Positions 31,213 through 41,671 of a DNA stretch of 64,000 nt are shown piece by piece. Every line of letters starts with the position of its first letter. Position 1 is the first letter of the stretch. The notes beneath the pieces were generated by a model. The model ran no database searches. It was not told where the DNA came from and worked only from the letters and a program-made list of their open reading frames with translations. Position numbers and translations under genes: made by a program. Origin of the DNA: Umbilicaria muhlenbergii (lineage: Eukaryota; Ascomycota; Lecanoromycetes; Umbilicariales; Umbilicariaceae); assembly GCA_000611775.1 (NCBI GenBank), contig KK106985.1, forward strand, positions 2,094,291 to 2,158,290, given 5' to 3'.

Positions 31213-31965
31213 GTTGCTTTACTGAAGGCACCTGGATATCGAAAACGCCTTTGGCGTTGGAAAACCCGCCACAATTATTTACGGGCGTTTGTGTATGATC
31301 GGAGGCAAAGGGCGTTCTATGGATCGATCGGACCGGTTGGGTTTGCGTAAGTCTCTTGGCTACGCAGCCTGGATGTGTGCTCACAGTGAGAATCATGGCT
31401 GTCCTGCATTTGCATTGTTGGCGCTTGATCTTGCTTTAGCCGAAGGGACCTTTTCCTGCATTTGCTATATGGCGCTTACGACTATGGACATGTTTTGACG
31501 ACACTTCGTTCACTTCTCTTCTCATCAAAAAGCTTGTTCGAGGATATGCTTCATTTGTACATAAAGCTACCACGGCCGAGATGCGGAAGAAGTTGCTTTT
31601 TCGAGAAGTCTTTCGGATATTTGCATCAGCTTGCGGCGTATTCTTTACTATCACGATGTGATGAGCCTTGGAGGCTTGTAGCTTTCTGACATTCTCTTCG
31701 TTGCTGCCGCGGAGAGGAACGTAGCCTGGCTGGTGTGGCAGTCTAGAGGGGATGCTTAGTCTTGGCTGATAGCTGACCATACCCTGCTCTTAGAGCACAA
31801 TCAATTCAAATAGAACACTCAATGAATAATACATCTTCTGTGCATATGAGGCGCTCAACTGTGCTGAAGAGCATGTCCTTGGCAGCCTTCTACACAACGA
31901 CTTTCAACGCCGATACCAATGCACCATCCCCAAACTCCTCGTCGTAAAAGCCAACGTGCCCTGTC
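31213..31965. other. Intergenic region between convergent Wee1 and IMP3 genes
   Basis: The two flanking genes point at each other, so this 753-bp stretch should hold both 3' UTRs and terminators. No gene, RNA or repeat was recognised. Confidence 0.5.
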
Positions 31966-32634
31966 CTACAACAAATCAAAATCATCCAAGTTATCCCGAT
32001 ACTTGAGTATATTCCTCTTAATCTTGCTCGAGTCCACCCACGTCACGAAATCCTCCCGGTTCCGCGTCACCAACATGGCCGTATCCGTCACCACCTCCGT
32101 CCCCACCCTCACATGCCCCTGCTCGACGAACTTGTTCGCCGCCTGCACCGTCTCCGCCATCCGCAACCTCGTCATCACGACCCCCAACCTCCGCCGCGCA
32201 AACGCCGACACCGTCACCTTCTTCTCCACCTCGCTCAATTTTCCCCGCCCCCCCGCCCCGGCTGTGCCGAGGATGCCCATGTCGTAGAGTTTTTCCAGCA
32301 GCAGCGCTTCGTGTTTGTGCCGGATCGGGTCGGAGGGGTCGAGCGCGGCGAGCCGGTGCGCTAGCTGTCGGAGGGATCCGCAGATGCGGTTGTAGGATGT
32401 GTAGTCGGAGGGGCGCGAGATGGCGTAGCGGCGCAGGACGGCGGCGTCGCGGTGGGAGGCGTCGGATTTGTAGGTTGTGAAGTCGACTTTGCGGAGGAGC
32501 CTGTAGGGGGGGGGGAGGGCGTTCGGGTTAGTTTTCTCTCCTCTGGTCTTTCCTTAAAGGTGGATAGGGTCTGGCAGAGCAGATTGGCAACAGAGGACGT
32601 ACTTTTGCTCGTGATGCTTGAGTTTGCGGACCAT
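31966..32634 (-). CDS. IMP3: U3 snoRNP protein IMP3 (S4 domain)
   Basis: Two exons, 32634-32603 and 32500-31966, with a 102-nt intron, giving 188 residues, close to the family norm of about 183. IMP3 is a ribosomal-protein-S4-like subunit of the small-subunit processome that helps U3 snoRNA pair with pre-rRNA. The 32-nt first exon encodes [11 protein letters not shown], the family N-terminus. After splicing the text runs [33 protein letters not shown] and [18 protein letters not shown]. The S4 RNA-binding fold follows ([36 protein letters not shown]), then [17 protein letters not shown]. It is the second SSU-processome component in the window after UTP18. Confidence 0.93.
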
Positions 32635-32965
32635 GGTTGTTGGGGCGTCTTTGTTGTGACTGAAAAGTACACTGGGGTGGTTACATTTCTCGAAATCGAG
32701 ATACTCAAATTCGCTTGGTCATTCACGTGACCCAGGGCATCTTTGAGGTCTGATAATTGAGCCCAGAAGTCTGAGGTAACCTGTGAAGTTTTACTTCAGT
32801 CGACAATATCTTGTAAAGAGACAGTGGCTAGATGAAAGATGTACTGCTAATCCTCTGAAAGCTACCACGGCAGCGGCATTGTGGGCTAGCCTTGAACCGC
32901 CAGTCACTTTCGGTGAACAAGACGTGCGACCTATGTACAAGCTATAGGGATCCGCATTTACATAT
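32635..32965. other. Intergenic region, IMP3 promoter and MDR-reductase 3' end
   Basis: 331 bases between the IMP3 start codon and the stop of the next minus-strand gene. No further feature was recognised. Confidence 0.45.
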
Positions 32966-34030
32966 CTACGGCGTCTCCGAAACCTTGTACACGAGTTTGG
33001 CGCCACTGACCTTACCTTCCCTCAACTCCTGGAGGCCCTCCAACACGCCCTTCAACCCACCCTTCCGCACACTCGGCGGGTGGACCTTGAACTTCCCTTC
33101 TGCCAACAGCTTCTCCGCAATGCCACCAAACTTCTTGGCAAACTCGAAGTCTTGCTGCTTGGCCGGGAACTCGGGACCTTGTTGACCCATTCTGAAGTAC
33201 TCGTTGGCGATGGTGTAGACCAAGGTATACTTGGTGTCAATGTCCTGGCGGGGTAGCTTGACCGGAAGAAGGGATGAGTATGCGCAGCCGCTTGTGGAAG
33301 AGAGCGCAGCAGCGCATATCGCGGCCGATTGCTCAACCGAGATGGTGTCAAATGCATATTTGAGCTTGTTGTCAGTATACTTGCGGATTTCTTCGGCGGC
33401 GGAGGGATCGTTGTAATCGAAGACTGCATCGGCGCCAACGGATTTGCAAAGGTTGAAGTTTTTCGGGGACGAGGTCGTTATCACCGTGAGACCAGACAGC
33501 TTTGCGAACTGAATTGCCAGGGAGCCAGTAGCCGTGCTGCCTCCATATATCAATATGGGAAAAGCTTCTGTAGCAGGTTCGGTTGGTAACGGTAGTCCCA
33601 ACGACTGGTAGAGACCTTGCCCCACGGTAAAGACACCGATGCCCAACGTCGCTGCCTCCTCGAAGCTTACATTGTCCGGTATGGCCATCTGAATATCTCC
33701 TTTCGCAACGATGTACTCTGCAAACGCTCCGTTCTCGTGCTGTACCACATCACCGCCGTGGGCAAATCCTGCGACACGGTCGCCCTTCTTCCACTTCTTC
33801 GTTACATCTTTGCCAACCTCCTCGATGGTTCCGGCGTAGTCACAGCCGGAGAGGGAGCCGTCCATGCCGAGCTTGTCAATGGCCTTCCAGTCGGTGGGGT
33901 TAAGGGCTACCGTCGCCGTCTTGACAAGGATGTAGTCATCACGGAGCTTCGGGATGGGTCGATCAGAGACCAGCTCGGCCTTCTTGAGGCCCCGAATGAC
34001 AACGGCATTTTGAGTGGCGGGGGAGGGCAT
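32966..34030 (-). CDS. Medium-chain dehydrogenase/reductase (ToxD / enoyl-reductase-like, zinc-less)
   Basis: A single exon of 354 residues from the ATG at 34030. The open frame reaches 34057, but only through a TTG. N-terminal GroES-like domain: ALNPTDWKAIDKLG, GSLSGCDYAGTIEEVGKDV, KKGDRVAGFAHGG and ENGAFAEYIVA. A Rossmann nucleotide-binding domain has the motif IYGGSTATGSLAIQFAKLSG and VITTSSPKN downstream. The catalytic and structural zinc-binding cysteines of true alcohol dehydrogenases are missing, as in the NADPH-dependent quinone/enoyl reductases of this superfamily (ToxD, LovC-like). Such enzymes occur both alone and as partners of polyketide synthases. No synthase is near, so a stand-alone reductase with unknown substrate is the fair reading. 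Confidence 0.88.
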   Translation of the reverse strand: MPSPATQNAVVIRGLKKAELVSDRPIPKLRDDYILVKTATVALNPTDWKAIDKLGMDGSLSGCDYAGTIEEVGKDVTKKWKKGDRVAGFAHGGDVVQHENGAFAEYIVAKGDIQMAIPDNVSFEEAATLGIGVFTVGQGLYQSLGLPLPTEPATEAFPILIYGGSTATGSLAIQFAKLSGLTVITTSSPKNFNLCKSVGADAVFDYNDPSAAEEIRKYTDNKLKYAFDTISVEQSAAICAAALSSTSGCAYSSLLPVKLPRQDIDTKYTLVYTIANEYFRMGQQGPEFPAKQQDFEFAKKFGGIAEKLLAEGKFKVHPPSVRKGGLKGVLEGLQELREGKVSGAKLVYKVSETP

Positions 34031-34849
34031 GTTGTCGAAGCGGGTTGGTTCCGACAAGATTATACAGATCTAGAGAACCGAGGGTCTTGCGGACGCATTG
34101 ATGATATACCGAAACGCTACATCAATGATAAGGTACATAGAAACGCCCGAGTACGCAAGTATGGATTGAGCATCCGGGGCGTGCCGTGGTCCAATGTCAA
34201 TCGATGTACCAGTACGAAAGAAGAAAAGAAGGGTCCAAGGGTCCAACGACGATGGGACGAGAGCGGGTCTTGGCGGTGTGAATATCAAGCTTAAGCTTGT
34301 TCTCGCTCACGCAAGAAGAGGGGCACAGCAGAGGGGCACAGCAGAGGGGCACGAGGCGTTTCGCCGGCACATCCGGTAGGATTGGACGGCACATGATCCT
34401 AGTGTGCGCGGAGCCAAAAGGCGCCGATACTGACTGCTATTGAGGAGATCCTAGTATTGTCGAGTAGAACCATCCGCTGCCAACGTGGAGTCGTGACTAC
34501 CTACCTACTTCTCTCAGACTTGGAGCAAATACTGCACTACGAGTATGCCTATAGCAACAGCATTGACCCTCGTGCTCGTATGAGTCCACAGCTATTGGAT
34601 TCATTCTTAGAAGCACTCCCGGAGAGAATGTCGTTCTCCCTCACCGACACCCTCGCAGTTGAGGACCCTGTCCTGTCCTTGACATGGTTCAGACGCTGCA
34701 CCATGAGCCACTCAACAGTGCGGAGCTAGTGGTGCTGGTAAAGCGGTGCCCAACGCTTCAGGTTTCAGCCATGGTGTAGTTAGGCATTTCAAACGGTGCA
34801 AGATTTCGCGCAGTATCTTGCAGAAGATTCTAGTCAAGCTGCCCGCACC
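34031..34849. other. Intergenic region with a 13-bp minisatellite
   Basis: 819 bases between the MDR gene start and the CIA84 stop. It holds the MDR promoter and the CIA84 3' region. The only distinct structure is the repeat at 34317-34352. Short open frames (for example 34457-34729) have no family features. Confidence 0.45.
34317..34352. repeat. Tandem repeat, 13-bp unit AGAGGGGCACAGC x2.8
   Basis: Two perfect copies of AGAGGGGCACAGC plus AGAGGGGCAC, about 290 bp upstream of the MDR reductase start codon. Confidence 0.85.
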
Positions 34850-37287
34850 TTACGCTGCAACGTCTCTCTCGATGTTGAATAGCGCATCGCCGTCTGGAGT
34901 CTGGGACTGGCCAATTTGTACCAGCTCCTGCCATGCTAATGGATACGCTTTAGCAGCCCAGTCCTCGACTTCTTTCTTCTTGCGTGTACCAGGGATGGCG
35001 TTGTAGAAGGTTCCTAATCTATGCACATGTCAGATACATATCGCTCCGACGACTCTTGGTGCATGTGACTCTCAACTTACACTAGAGCGTCTGGCCGGCA
35101 CCCAGTCTCCGACTCCATGTTATCAATCAGCTTCACGCCTTCGGTAAAGAGTGCTTGGTGCGCCAGAGCACCAATGTACGCAGCATATATTTCTCGGGTA
35201 ACCTCAATGTCGAATTTCTTCAGCCTAGCCCAGATGTCGCGGGCCGGTCTGTCACCAAATGGCATGGCTTCACATGCTCGAAGAGCGATTTGGATGCTGT
35301 TGTATGTCGGACCTTCGAGAGAGTATACGATGTCATCCCAGAATTCCAAGCTCCGGTATGGCATGTCGCACGCTGTGTACGCTAGCATCAGGGCGTTATA
35401 CAACCTGGTGTTGGGCTCGATCTCCGAGTCTAGTTTTAGCATGTTATGTATCATCTCTAGTGATTCCAGATCCCCCGCCCTTGCAATGCCTTGGAGGCAT
35501 TCAACGTATGTGTTCCCTACTGGTCTTTTATCCTTCAAGGGATTCTGCCGCATATGGCCGAATACGTGACACGCCATATCGCAGCGCTTGCGGGCAAAGA
35601 ACTCATTCATCAGCCGAGTGCGAATATCAATACCCGTTTCGGCAAAGATCGTCCGCAGTATGGAGTATGCGTCCCAGGCCCTGGAGGTGCTATTCGCTCG
35701 GTCGAGGCAAAACTGTACCATCACATCCCTTATCGCCGCACGTTGTTCCAAGCCATAGTGGAAAGTATGTGTTTGCAGTAGATCGATCACATCATGTAGC
35801 TCCTCCCGTCGAAGGTGGAGCATAGATAATGCAGCCACGGTGTCCGGCTCAAATCGTGCTTTCCGCTCGTTCAGATCTCCGACGAGACTCATAATAGCCT
35901 CGTAGTTTTGGCTTCTTGCGGAGCAGAGTGCGACAATAAGCTTGTTGATTAGAGGCACATCTTTGCTTTCCGGTACGTCCTCAGCCTGCAGTCGGCTGTA
36001 CGCAGCTCTTGCCCCCGCTATATCACCAACTTTGAGGCGATAATCCAATTGAAGAAGGTAGGTTTGAGCATTAGGCTGCAGCTTCCATTTGTGTCCAAGC
36101 GCTACATACCTTTCGGCAGTGTACGGGTCGTTTTTGAAGTTAGCTAGTTCAACCAGGCCGTTGATAGTCTCAATGTCTGGCCGTGCTTTACTACCTCGTT
36201 CTTCGTTTCTTCTGACCATGACATGCATCATCCTCTCAATCTCATCAACGCCTTTCCCGTTCGCCGCTGCCCATTGAAAAACGACGTTCCAGGATTTCTT
36301 ACTCGGTTCTTTCTCCAGCATGGATTTAAATATCGCATCACCCCACTGGAGTTCGTCATGACGGATGCATAGTTTGAGTACAAACTCGTTTGTATGCTCC
36401 AACGGCGTCACTTCTCCTGAGATTGGATGCTCGTACCACTTCTTTACCGCCTCTATATCACCTTTCTGAGCATAGTAAAAAGTGACGGCCTGATGTGCTT
36501 CGGCATCAAATGGGACACCATGAGTTTCCATTATTGTGACGGTGTTTAGGAGCTCTCCGTCATTGTTCTCTTTAGCAAATCCTTTGAGAATTCGATGCCA
36601 GGAAGAGCGGCCACCTTGCTCAAGATCGCTGAGCCAGTACTCTTCTAATATATTTCTCGCATCGAGAGAGTCACCCGTTAATGTGAGAACCTGAATAAAC
36701 GGTAGCAGATCCTTCTGGCCAAAGGGCAATTTTGTATCCTGAGCGTCCAAGCTAGAATCCCTCCGTTTCCTGACTTCTGCGAACAACAGCCGGGCTAACT
36801 GATTATGCGTGGCGCTCTCACCAGCCTGCGGTAGGTACGTTAAAGCAATGAGGGCTCTCTGTAAATCTTCGGTTGATAGTCCGAACCCAGCCACCTCGTT
36901 ATAGGTCTCCTGTAAATATTTGAAAGTAGTCTTAGCATTCTTAGCCTGGACTTCCTCCAAAGGTGTTGGAACCTTCTGCCTGGCGCAGAAGAAGTCGCTG
37001 AAAGCTTTGGCTAGGGCTGCAGCAGGTGGAGGCCTCGTCTGCATTCGAAGCATCATGGTGAGCTCTAGCATCGTACCAAATCCGGGATCAAGATCGGCTT
37101 CCTTGGTTTCTCGAGTAGGCTTGCGGGAGAAGCCAAACAAGTTTCGTTTCGTGACATTGTGTGGAGCTCGACGGTCGATTCTCCGGAGCTGGTCATACAA
37201 ATGAGCCCCGTAGCAGCAACGATGGTGTATGTGTGGTTCATTATTGAGGATCTGCCGGAAGACCTGGCGCGTTAACTGTGAACGCAT
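34850..37287 (-). CDS. CIA84: Complex I intermediate-associated protein CIA84 (PPR protein)
   Basis: Two exons, 37287-35081 and 35018-34850, with a 62-nt intron (GTAAGT donor), giving 791 residues. CIA84 is a mitochondrial PPR protein that binds a membrane-arm intermediate and is needed to assemble respiratory complex I. The start MRSQLTRQVFRQILNN and the phrase RNLFGFSRKPTRE match fungal CIA84. DLDPGFGTMLELTMMLRMQT and RPPPAAALAKAFSDFF follow, then a long array of helical repeats with PPR-like pairs. The splice after PDALV restores the family tail LGTFYNAIPGTRKKKEVEDW, and without it the protein would stop 55 residues short. Complex I is also represented in this window by nuo24, 19 kb away. 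Confidence 0.88.
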
Positions 37288-37580
37288 GATGGAAAGGTGA
37301 GGGGCCTGAGAATATGTACAGCTATATAAAGCATATCAGCAGGGTCATGTTCAACGCAACTATGAACACTCACGAGGAAAAGCATGGGTAATCAATACCA
37401 CAGCACCATAGAGGTTGTCTTGATGTACTGTACTATGGCCTAGACTTCGTACAACTTGATGTACGAGGGGCGCCGCTGCTTTTCTCGCGTAGAAATGCCG
37501 AGCATGGAAGCAGGCTGCCGTACGGATATCGTCAACCATGCAACGCTACTTTAAGTCTCATCTGTACAACGCACGACACA
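37288..37580. promoter_or_regulatory. Shared divergent promoter, CIA84 / mitoribosomal S18
   Basis: 293 bases between two start codons of mitochondrial-biogenesis genes. CTTGATGTAC occurs twice (37419-37428 and 37455-37464). The second copy lies inside an imperfect palindrome with 7-bp arms, TCGTACA (37447-37453) and TGTACGA (37460-37466). A regulator is not known to me, and the motif-function link is inference. Confidence 0.4.
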
Positions 37581-38395
37581 ATGATCTCAAGAACAACTCT
37601 ATCTCGGCCTCTGCTGAGATGGGCCGAAACGAAATGCATGTGTCGGCCATTCTCGTCCCTGAATCATACACTTGGAGCAGAGGGTGCACCCCAACGACGT
37701 AAGTTCACATTGTTGCAGGAAGCCCTCGAGGAGGCTAACCCTATCAGCCGCGGCTGCAGCACCTCCTTCTGCTAGAGCCCAGCAAGCGCCAGTCCGCGAT
37801 GCTGGTGAATACCAGCTACCTCAGCTTCGAAGCAGACACACAGAGAGACACCAAATGGCCCGATCGTTGTTAGAACAATCAGAAAGCGTTCGAAGCCAGG
37901 CTGCTACCAAGAGAAAGACTAGAGAAAACATGGAGGCGGTGCAAAAAGACGGGCAAATCAGAGATCTCGAGAAGTTCCAGACAAGGAAGTGGAAGCAAGG
38001 CGACGTTTACGCGCCCCATGACCTTACGCCAGCGGAGATGTATAAGTGGAAAACCCGAGGCCGGCCGACTATGGATGCATTTGATGCGTTGGCAATGAAT
38101 CCATTGAATGAGTACAAAGTCAGTGTTTCTCTAGTGTTACACCAATAGCTGTACGCGGGGTCGGCACTGATGACGAGGCTTCCTACAGAACTTTTCTATC
38201 ATGTCCGAATACATGACCTCCATGGGGAGGATAAGGCATTCGAAAGAAACCGGCTTACGGCGAGTCAACCAAAGACGAGTTGCGAAAGCCATCAGAAGAG
38301 CTATTGGGATAGGGCTAATGCCTAGTATACATAAGCATCCAGAAGTGTTGGAAATGGAGGCAAGAGGTCGGCGCAGTAAGGTCTCGCGCTTCTAA
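37581..38395 (+). CDS. RSM18: Mitochondrial small-subunit ribosomal protein bS18m
   Basis: Three exons, 37581-37698, 37748-38118 and 38189-38395, with introns of 49 and 70 nt, giving 231 residues. The first intron has a GCTAAC branch site and changes frame, joining APQR to [13 protein letters not shown]. The N-terminus ([18 protein letters not shown]) is a presequence. The family core lies around [20 protein letters not shown] and continues across the second junction into [40 protein letters not shown] and [14 protein letters not shown], the S18 fold that packs on the 12S-type rRNA. It is divergent from CIA84. Confidence 0.92.
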
Positions 38396-39418
38396 GTTGA
38401 ATGTTCAATTCTGTATGATACCAGTGGCCTCCCACAATAGTTGATGCAAGGGGAAGGCCGAACAATTCTGTCTCCGGCGTTGTCCTTTGCTTGTGACGCT
38501 TTGAGCTCACTTTCCCTCTTGCATACATCAGGCAGTGGCTGTGAGATTACAGCCCACTGCTCAGCAGATGCTACGGGTATATCACTCACAACTTGCTTTC
38601 TTAATCTTGGTTTCATTGGCACTGAAGACTACATGATAGCCGCGAAATCACAACGAAGCTTTGCACATTTTGATTAAGATCTCTCTTCGGGGACAATCAT
38701 CAAACCACTAACGGGCCACAAGAAAACCATCTACCTCGACTCAATATCTGGCGATTCGTTGAGGGCAACTCACATTGACATGGCTTCCCTCAGGTGATAG
38801 CCTAGGTTTGGCCATGCATGCAACTTTTCTGGCAGTTGCACAGTGGTACCATTGAAAAGCGCTGCTGATACCAAAGGCTCTGAACTCTCTGACGGCTGGG
38901 GATGTTAATTCCGGTACATGCGAGGATTGTGTCGGAGTCGGAGGCATAGCAGGTTATGGATCCTGAGCGTTGTTGAAGTGTCTTAAGAAGCTGTGGGCCA
39001 TGGATCAGGAGAACCTCAAGTGATATTAACGCTGTTATATACTAAGGCAGAGCGGTCACATATCTAAGATCTCGACACGAAGGACTTCAAAGCTTCTAGA
39101 TGGCCTAAAGAGAGAATAGAGTCTTTACAAGTGAGGCGCAAGAAAATGCAGCTGCTCCGACATAGTCCATGCGTTAACTCTCAAAGCCGTGGCTGCCCTC
39201 CGAGTAATCCCTCAACAGAGCTCGTCCTAACTCCTGAGTAGTAGATCGCAACCCTGATGCTAGGCAGCAATCGCCACCAAGTGTGCCCTGTACGCGTCCA
39301 TAAGTAAGCGAAACCCTCGGGGCAACAGTGCTGGTTGTGATATCAAGCTTCTCTCATCCGCAATAACATACGTTGTCCCGTGTAACTAACTATATGTCGC
39401 TTGAACCACATCCAAGAC
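38396..39418. other. Gene-free stretch between S18m and AIP1
   Basis: 1,023 bases. The left end is the S18 3' region and the right end the AIP1 promoter. Open frames here are short and without family features. No tRNA-like or repeat structure was recognised. Confidence 0.5.
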
Positions 39419-41360
39419 ATGTCTATTAAGGCAGGTGAGGGAGCCCTGGAGGAACTTTGTCCACTTAGGGTTCTAATGCATAGTAGGCGCGATATGGGCG
39501 CCCTTACCCAGCACCATACGTGGTCAGCCAACCCAGCTGTCAGCAGATTCAAAAGGCGAACGTATAGCATACGCAGTAAGACATCCCCAGATCTGCTCCT
39601 GCCAGAAGCTAAATGTGTACTTTCAGTCCAACAAGTCCGTCTTCCTGCGCTCGATCGATGATCCCTACAACAGCACTCAGTACACAGGTCATACCACAGC
39701 GACCACCGTCGCCCGCTTCTCACCATCAGGATATTATGTTGCAAGTGGAGACGTTTCAGGGAGCGTCAGAATATGGGACTGCGTTGGCGAAGGTTCCACA
39801 AAAGGAGAATACCATATCATTGGGGGGAGGATAAATGACTTGGCTTGGGACGGCGATTCTCAGCGCATAATTGCCGTTGGCGACGGGAAAGAGCGCTTCG
39901 GCCACTGCATTACTGCAGATAGTGGGAACTCCGTTGGAGAGATTTCCGGTCATAGCTCGCAGATCAACAGCGTCTCTATACGGCAGCAGCGGCCACTACG
40001 TGCGGCCACTGGCAGCGATGATACGAGCTTAGTTTTCTACCACGGTGCTCCGTTCAAGTTCAACACGAGTCTACGGGGTCAGCATAACAGATATGTGTAT
40101 GGTGTGGCTTTTAGCCCTGATGGGTCATCGCTGGTTTCTGTGGGCGCTGACCGCAAGATTTGCCTGTACGACGGAAAGACTGGCGAAGCCAAGGGGCAGA
40201 TTGGGGACGGTGAACACAAGGGAAGCATCTTCTCTGTAAGCTGGGCAAAAGACTCAAAGCGCTTTGTCACATCAAGCGCAGACCAGACTGTCAAGATATG
40301 GGATGCAGAAGCGGGAAAAGCCATCCAGAGCTGGAGAATGGGCGAGGAAGGTTCTGTTAGTATTCCCGATCATCAAGTTGGAGTCGTCTGGCCGGCAGGC
40401 CGATCCGATGGCTTGATCATAAGCTTGGGTCTTGCAGGGAACCTTAATTACCTTACGGAGGGAAGTCAGCGACCACAGAAAGTTATCCAGGGGCATCAAA
40501 AAAACATCACGTCAATATGCACAAGCGAGACTAAGGGGTCAGAACAGACTCTTTGGACTGGAAGCAGCGAAGGTCGCGTCTGTGCCTGGGATGTCTTAGG
40601 GGGCAGTGGCGAGACAGTCGATGGAGAGGCTCATACAAACTATGTCTCCGGTATCGCAGCTGCGTCCGGGGGTGGCGGTCCGGTATACAGCGTTGGCTGG
40701 GACGATACGTTACGATCTCTCGATTCGTCAGTGAAAACTTTTACGGGAATTTCGGTCAAGACAGATGGGCAGCCAAAAGGGGTTGCCGTATCTGGAGCGT
40801 GTGCTCTCGTGGCAACTCACAAGGGCGTCGAGGTCTTTAAGGATGGCCAGAAGATAGGAGCTATCAGTACCAAGTTCTCGCCGACAGTCGTTGCGGCCAG
40901 CGGAAAGAACGTAGCTGTCGGTGGCGATGACAATACACTACATGTATTTCACCTCTCCTCGAACACGCTCCAGCCACAGAAAGACATTGCGGATCCCAGC
41001 TCTCTGATTACCGCTCTCTCTTTTGCACCGAATGGCTCTCTGTTGTCAGTTGGCTTCTCGTCCGGGAAGATCTCTGTCTACAGGTGCGATGACTGGAGTA
41101 TTGCCATCAGTCGCTGGTCGTCCCATACGGGGCGGATCACTTCGATTGCATGGAACAGCTCCGGTACTCATGCTGTCAGTGGAGGGCTGGATACAAACAT
41201 ATTCGTCTGGAGCGTTTCTAAGCCCGGATCGAGAGTGAATGCCGCAAATGCGCACAAAGATGGAGTCAACGGCGTTGCATGGACCGACAATGACAAAAAG
41301 GTGATTAGTGTCGGTGGTGACGCTGCGGTCAAGGTGTGGAAAGTTGAGAACTTGTCATAG
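39419..41360 (+). CDS. AIP1: Actin-interacting protein 1 (WD40)
   Basis: Three exons, 39419-39434, 39487-39575 and 39627-41360, with introns of 52 and 51 nt, giving 612 residues, the usual AIP1 length. AIP1 works with cofilin to disassemble actin filaments. The first exon is only 16 nt (MSIKA plus one base). It is supported by the N-terminal text it creates, AIWAPLPSTIRGQPTQL and ADSKGERIAYASNKSVFLRS, which matches the family. Two seven-bladed propellers follow with many GH...WD units, for example TTVARFSPSGYYVASGDVSG, RIWD, YVYGVAFSPDGSSLVSVGAD and GSIFSVSWAKDSKRFVTSSA. It ends in DAAVKVWKVENLS. Confidence 0.93.
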
Positions 41361-41671
41361 ATGAGACGTGAAGCTGTCATACATGTAGATTACATCAGGA
41401 AGCGGAGCATTCAATTTTTCCCAATGTGTCGCGCGGCTTCTGCCCTCTCTTAAGGCTGAATGGCGGATTGACCTCCGTACGGTAAGCGGGACGTGCCGGC
41501 ATCAGTCGACCCCCCGGATTTAGATGTCAGCTGTGCCGGGGCTCAAGGCGTCCCTGAAGGAGCTGTCACCTGCGCAGCAATGTGGATAAAAGGACCCAAC
41601 ATCGGCACAGTCATCAACCAGAGATTCCATACTCGTACGAGTTGGTGCATGTTGTCCAAGATGAAATCACC
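41361..41671. other. Intergenic region, AIP1 3' end and FUSC-gene promoter
   Basis: 311 bases between two plus-strand genes. No extra feature was recognised. Confidence 0.45.

Noticed and set aside
34031-34057. Nine extra N-terminal residues for the MDR reductase
   Set aside because: They would start at TTG. The ATG at 34030 is the natural start.
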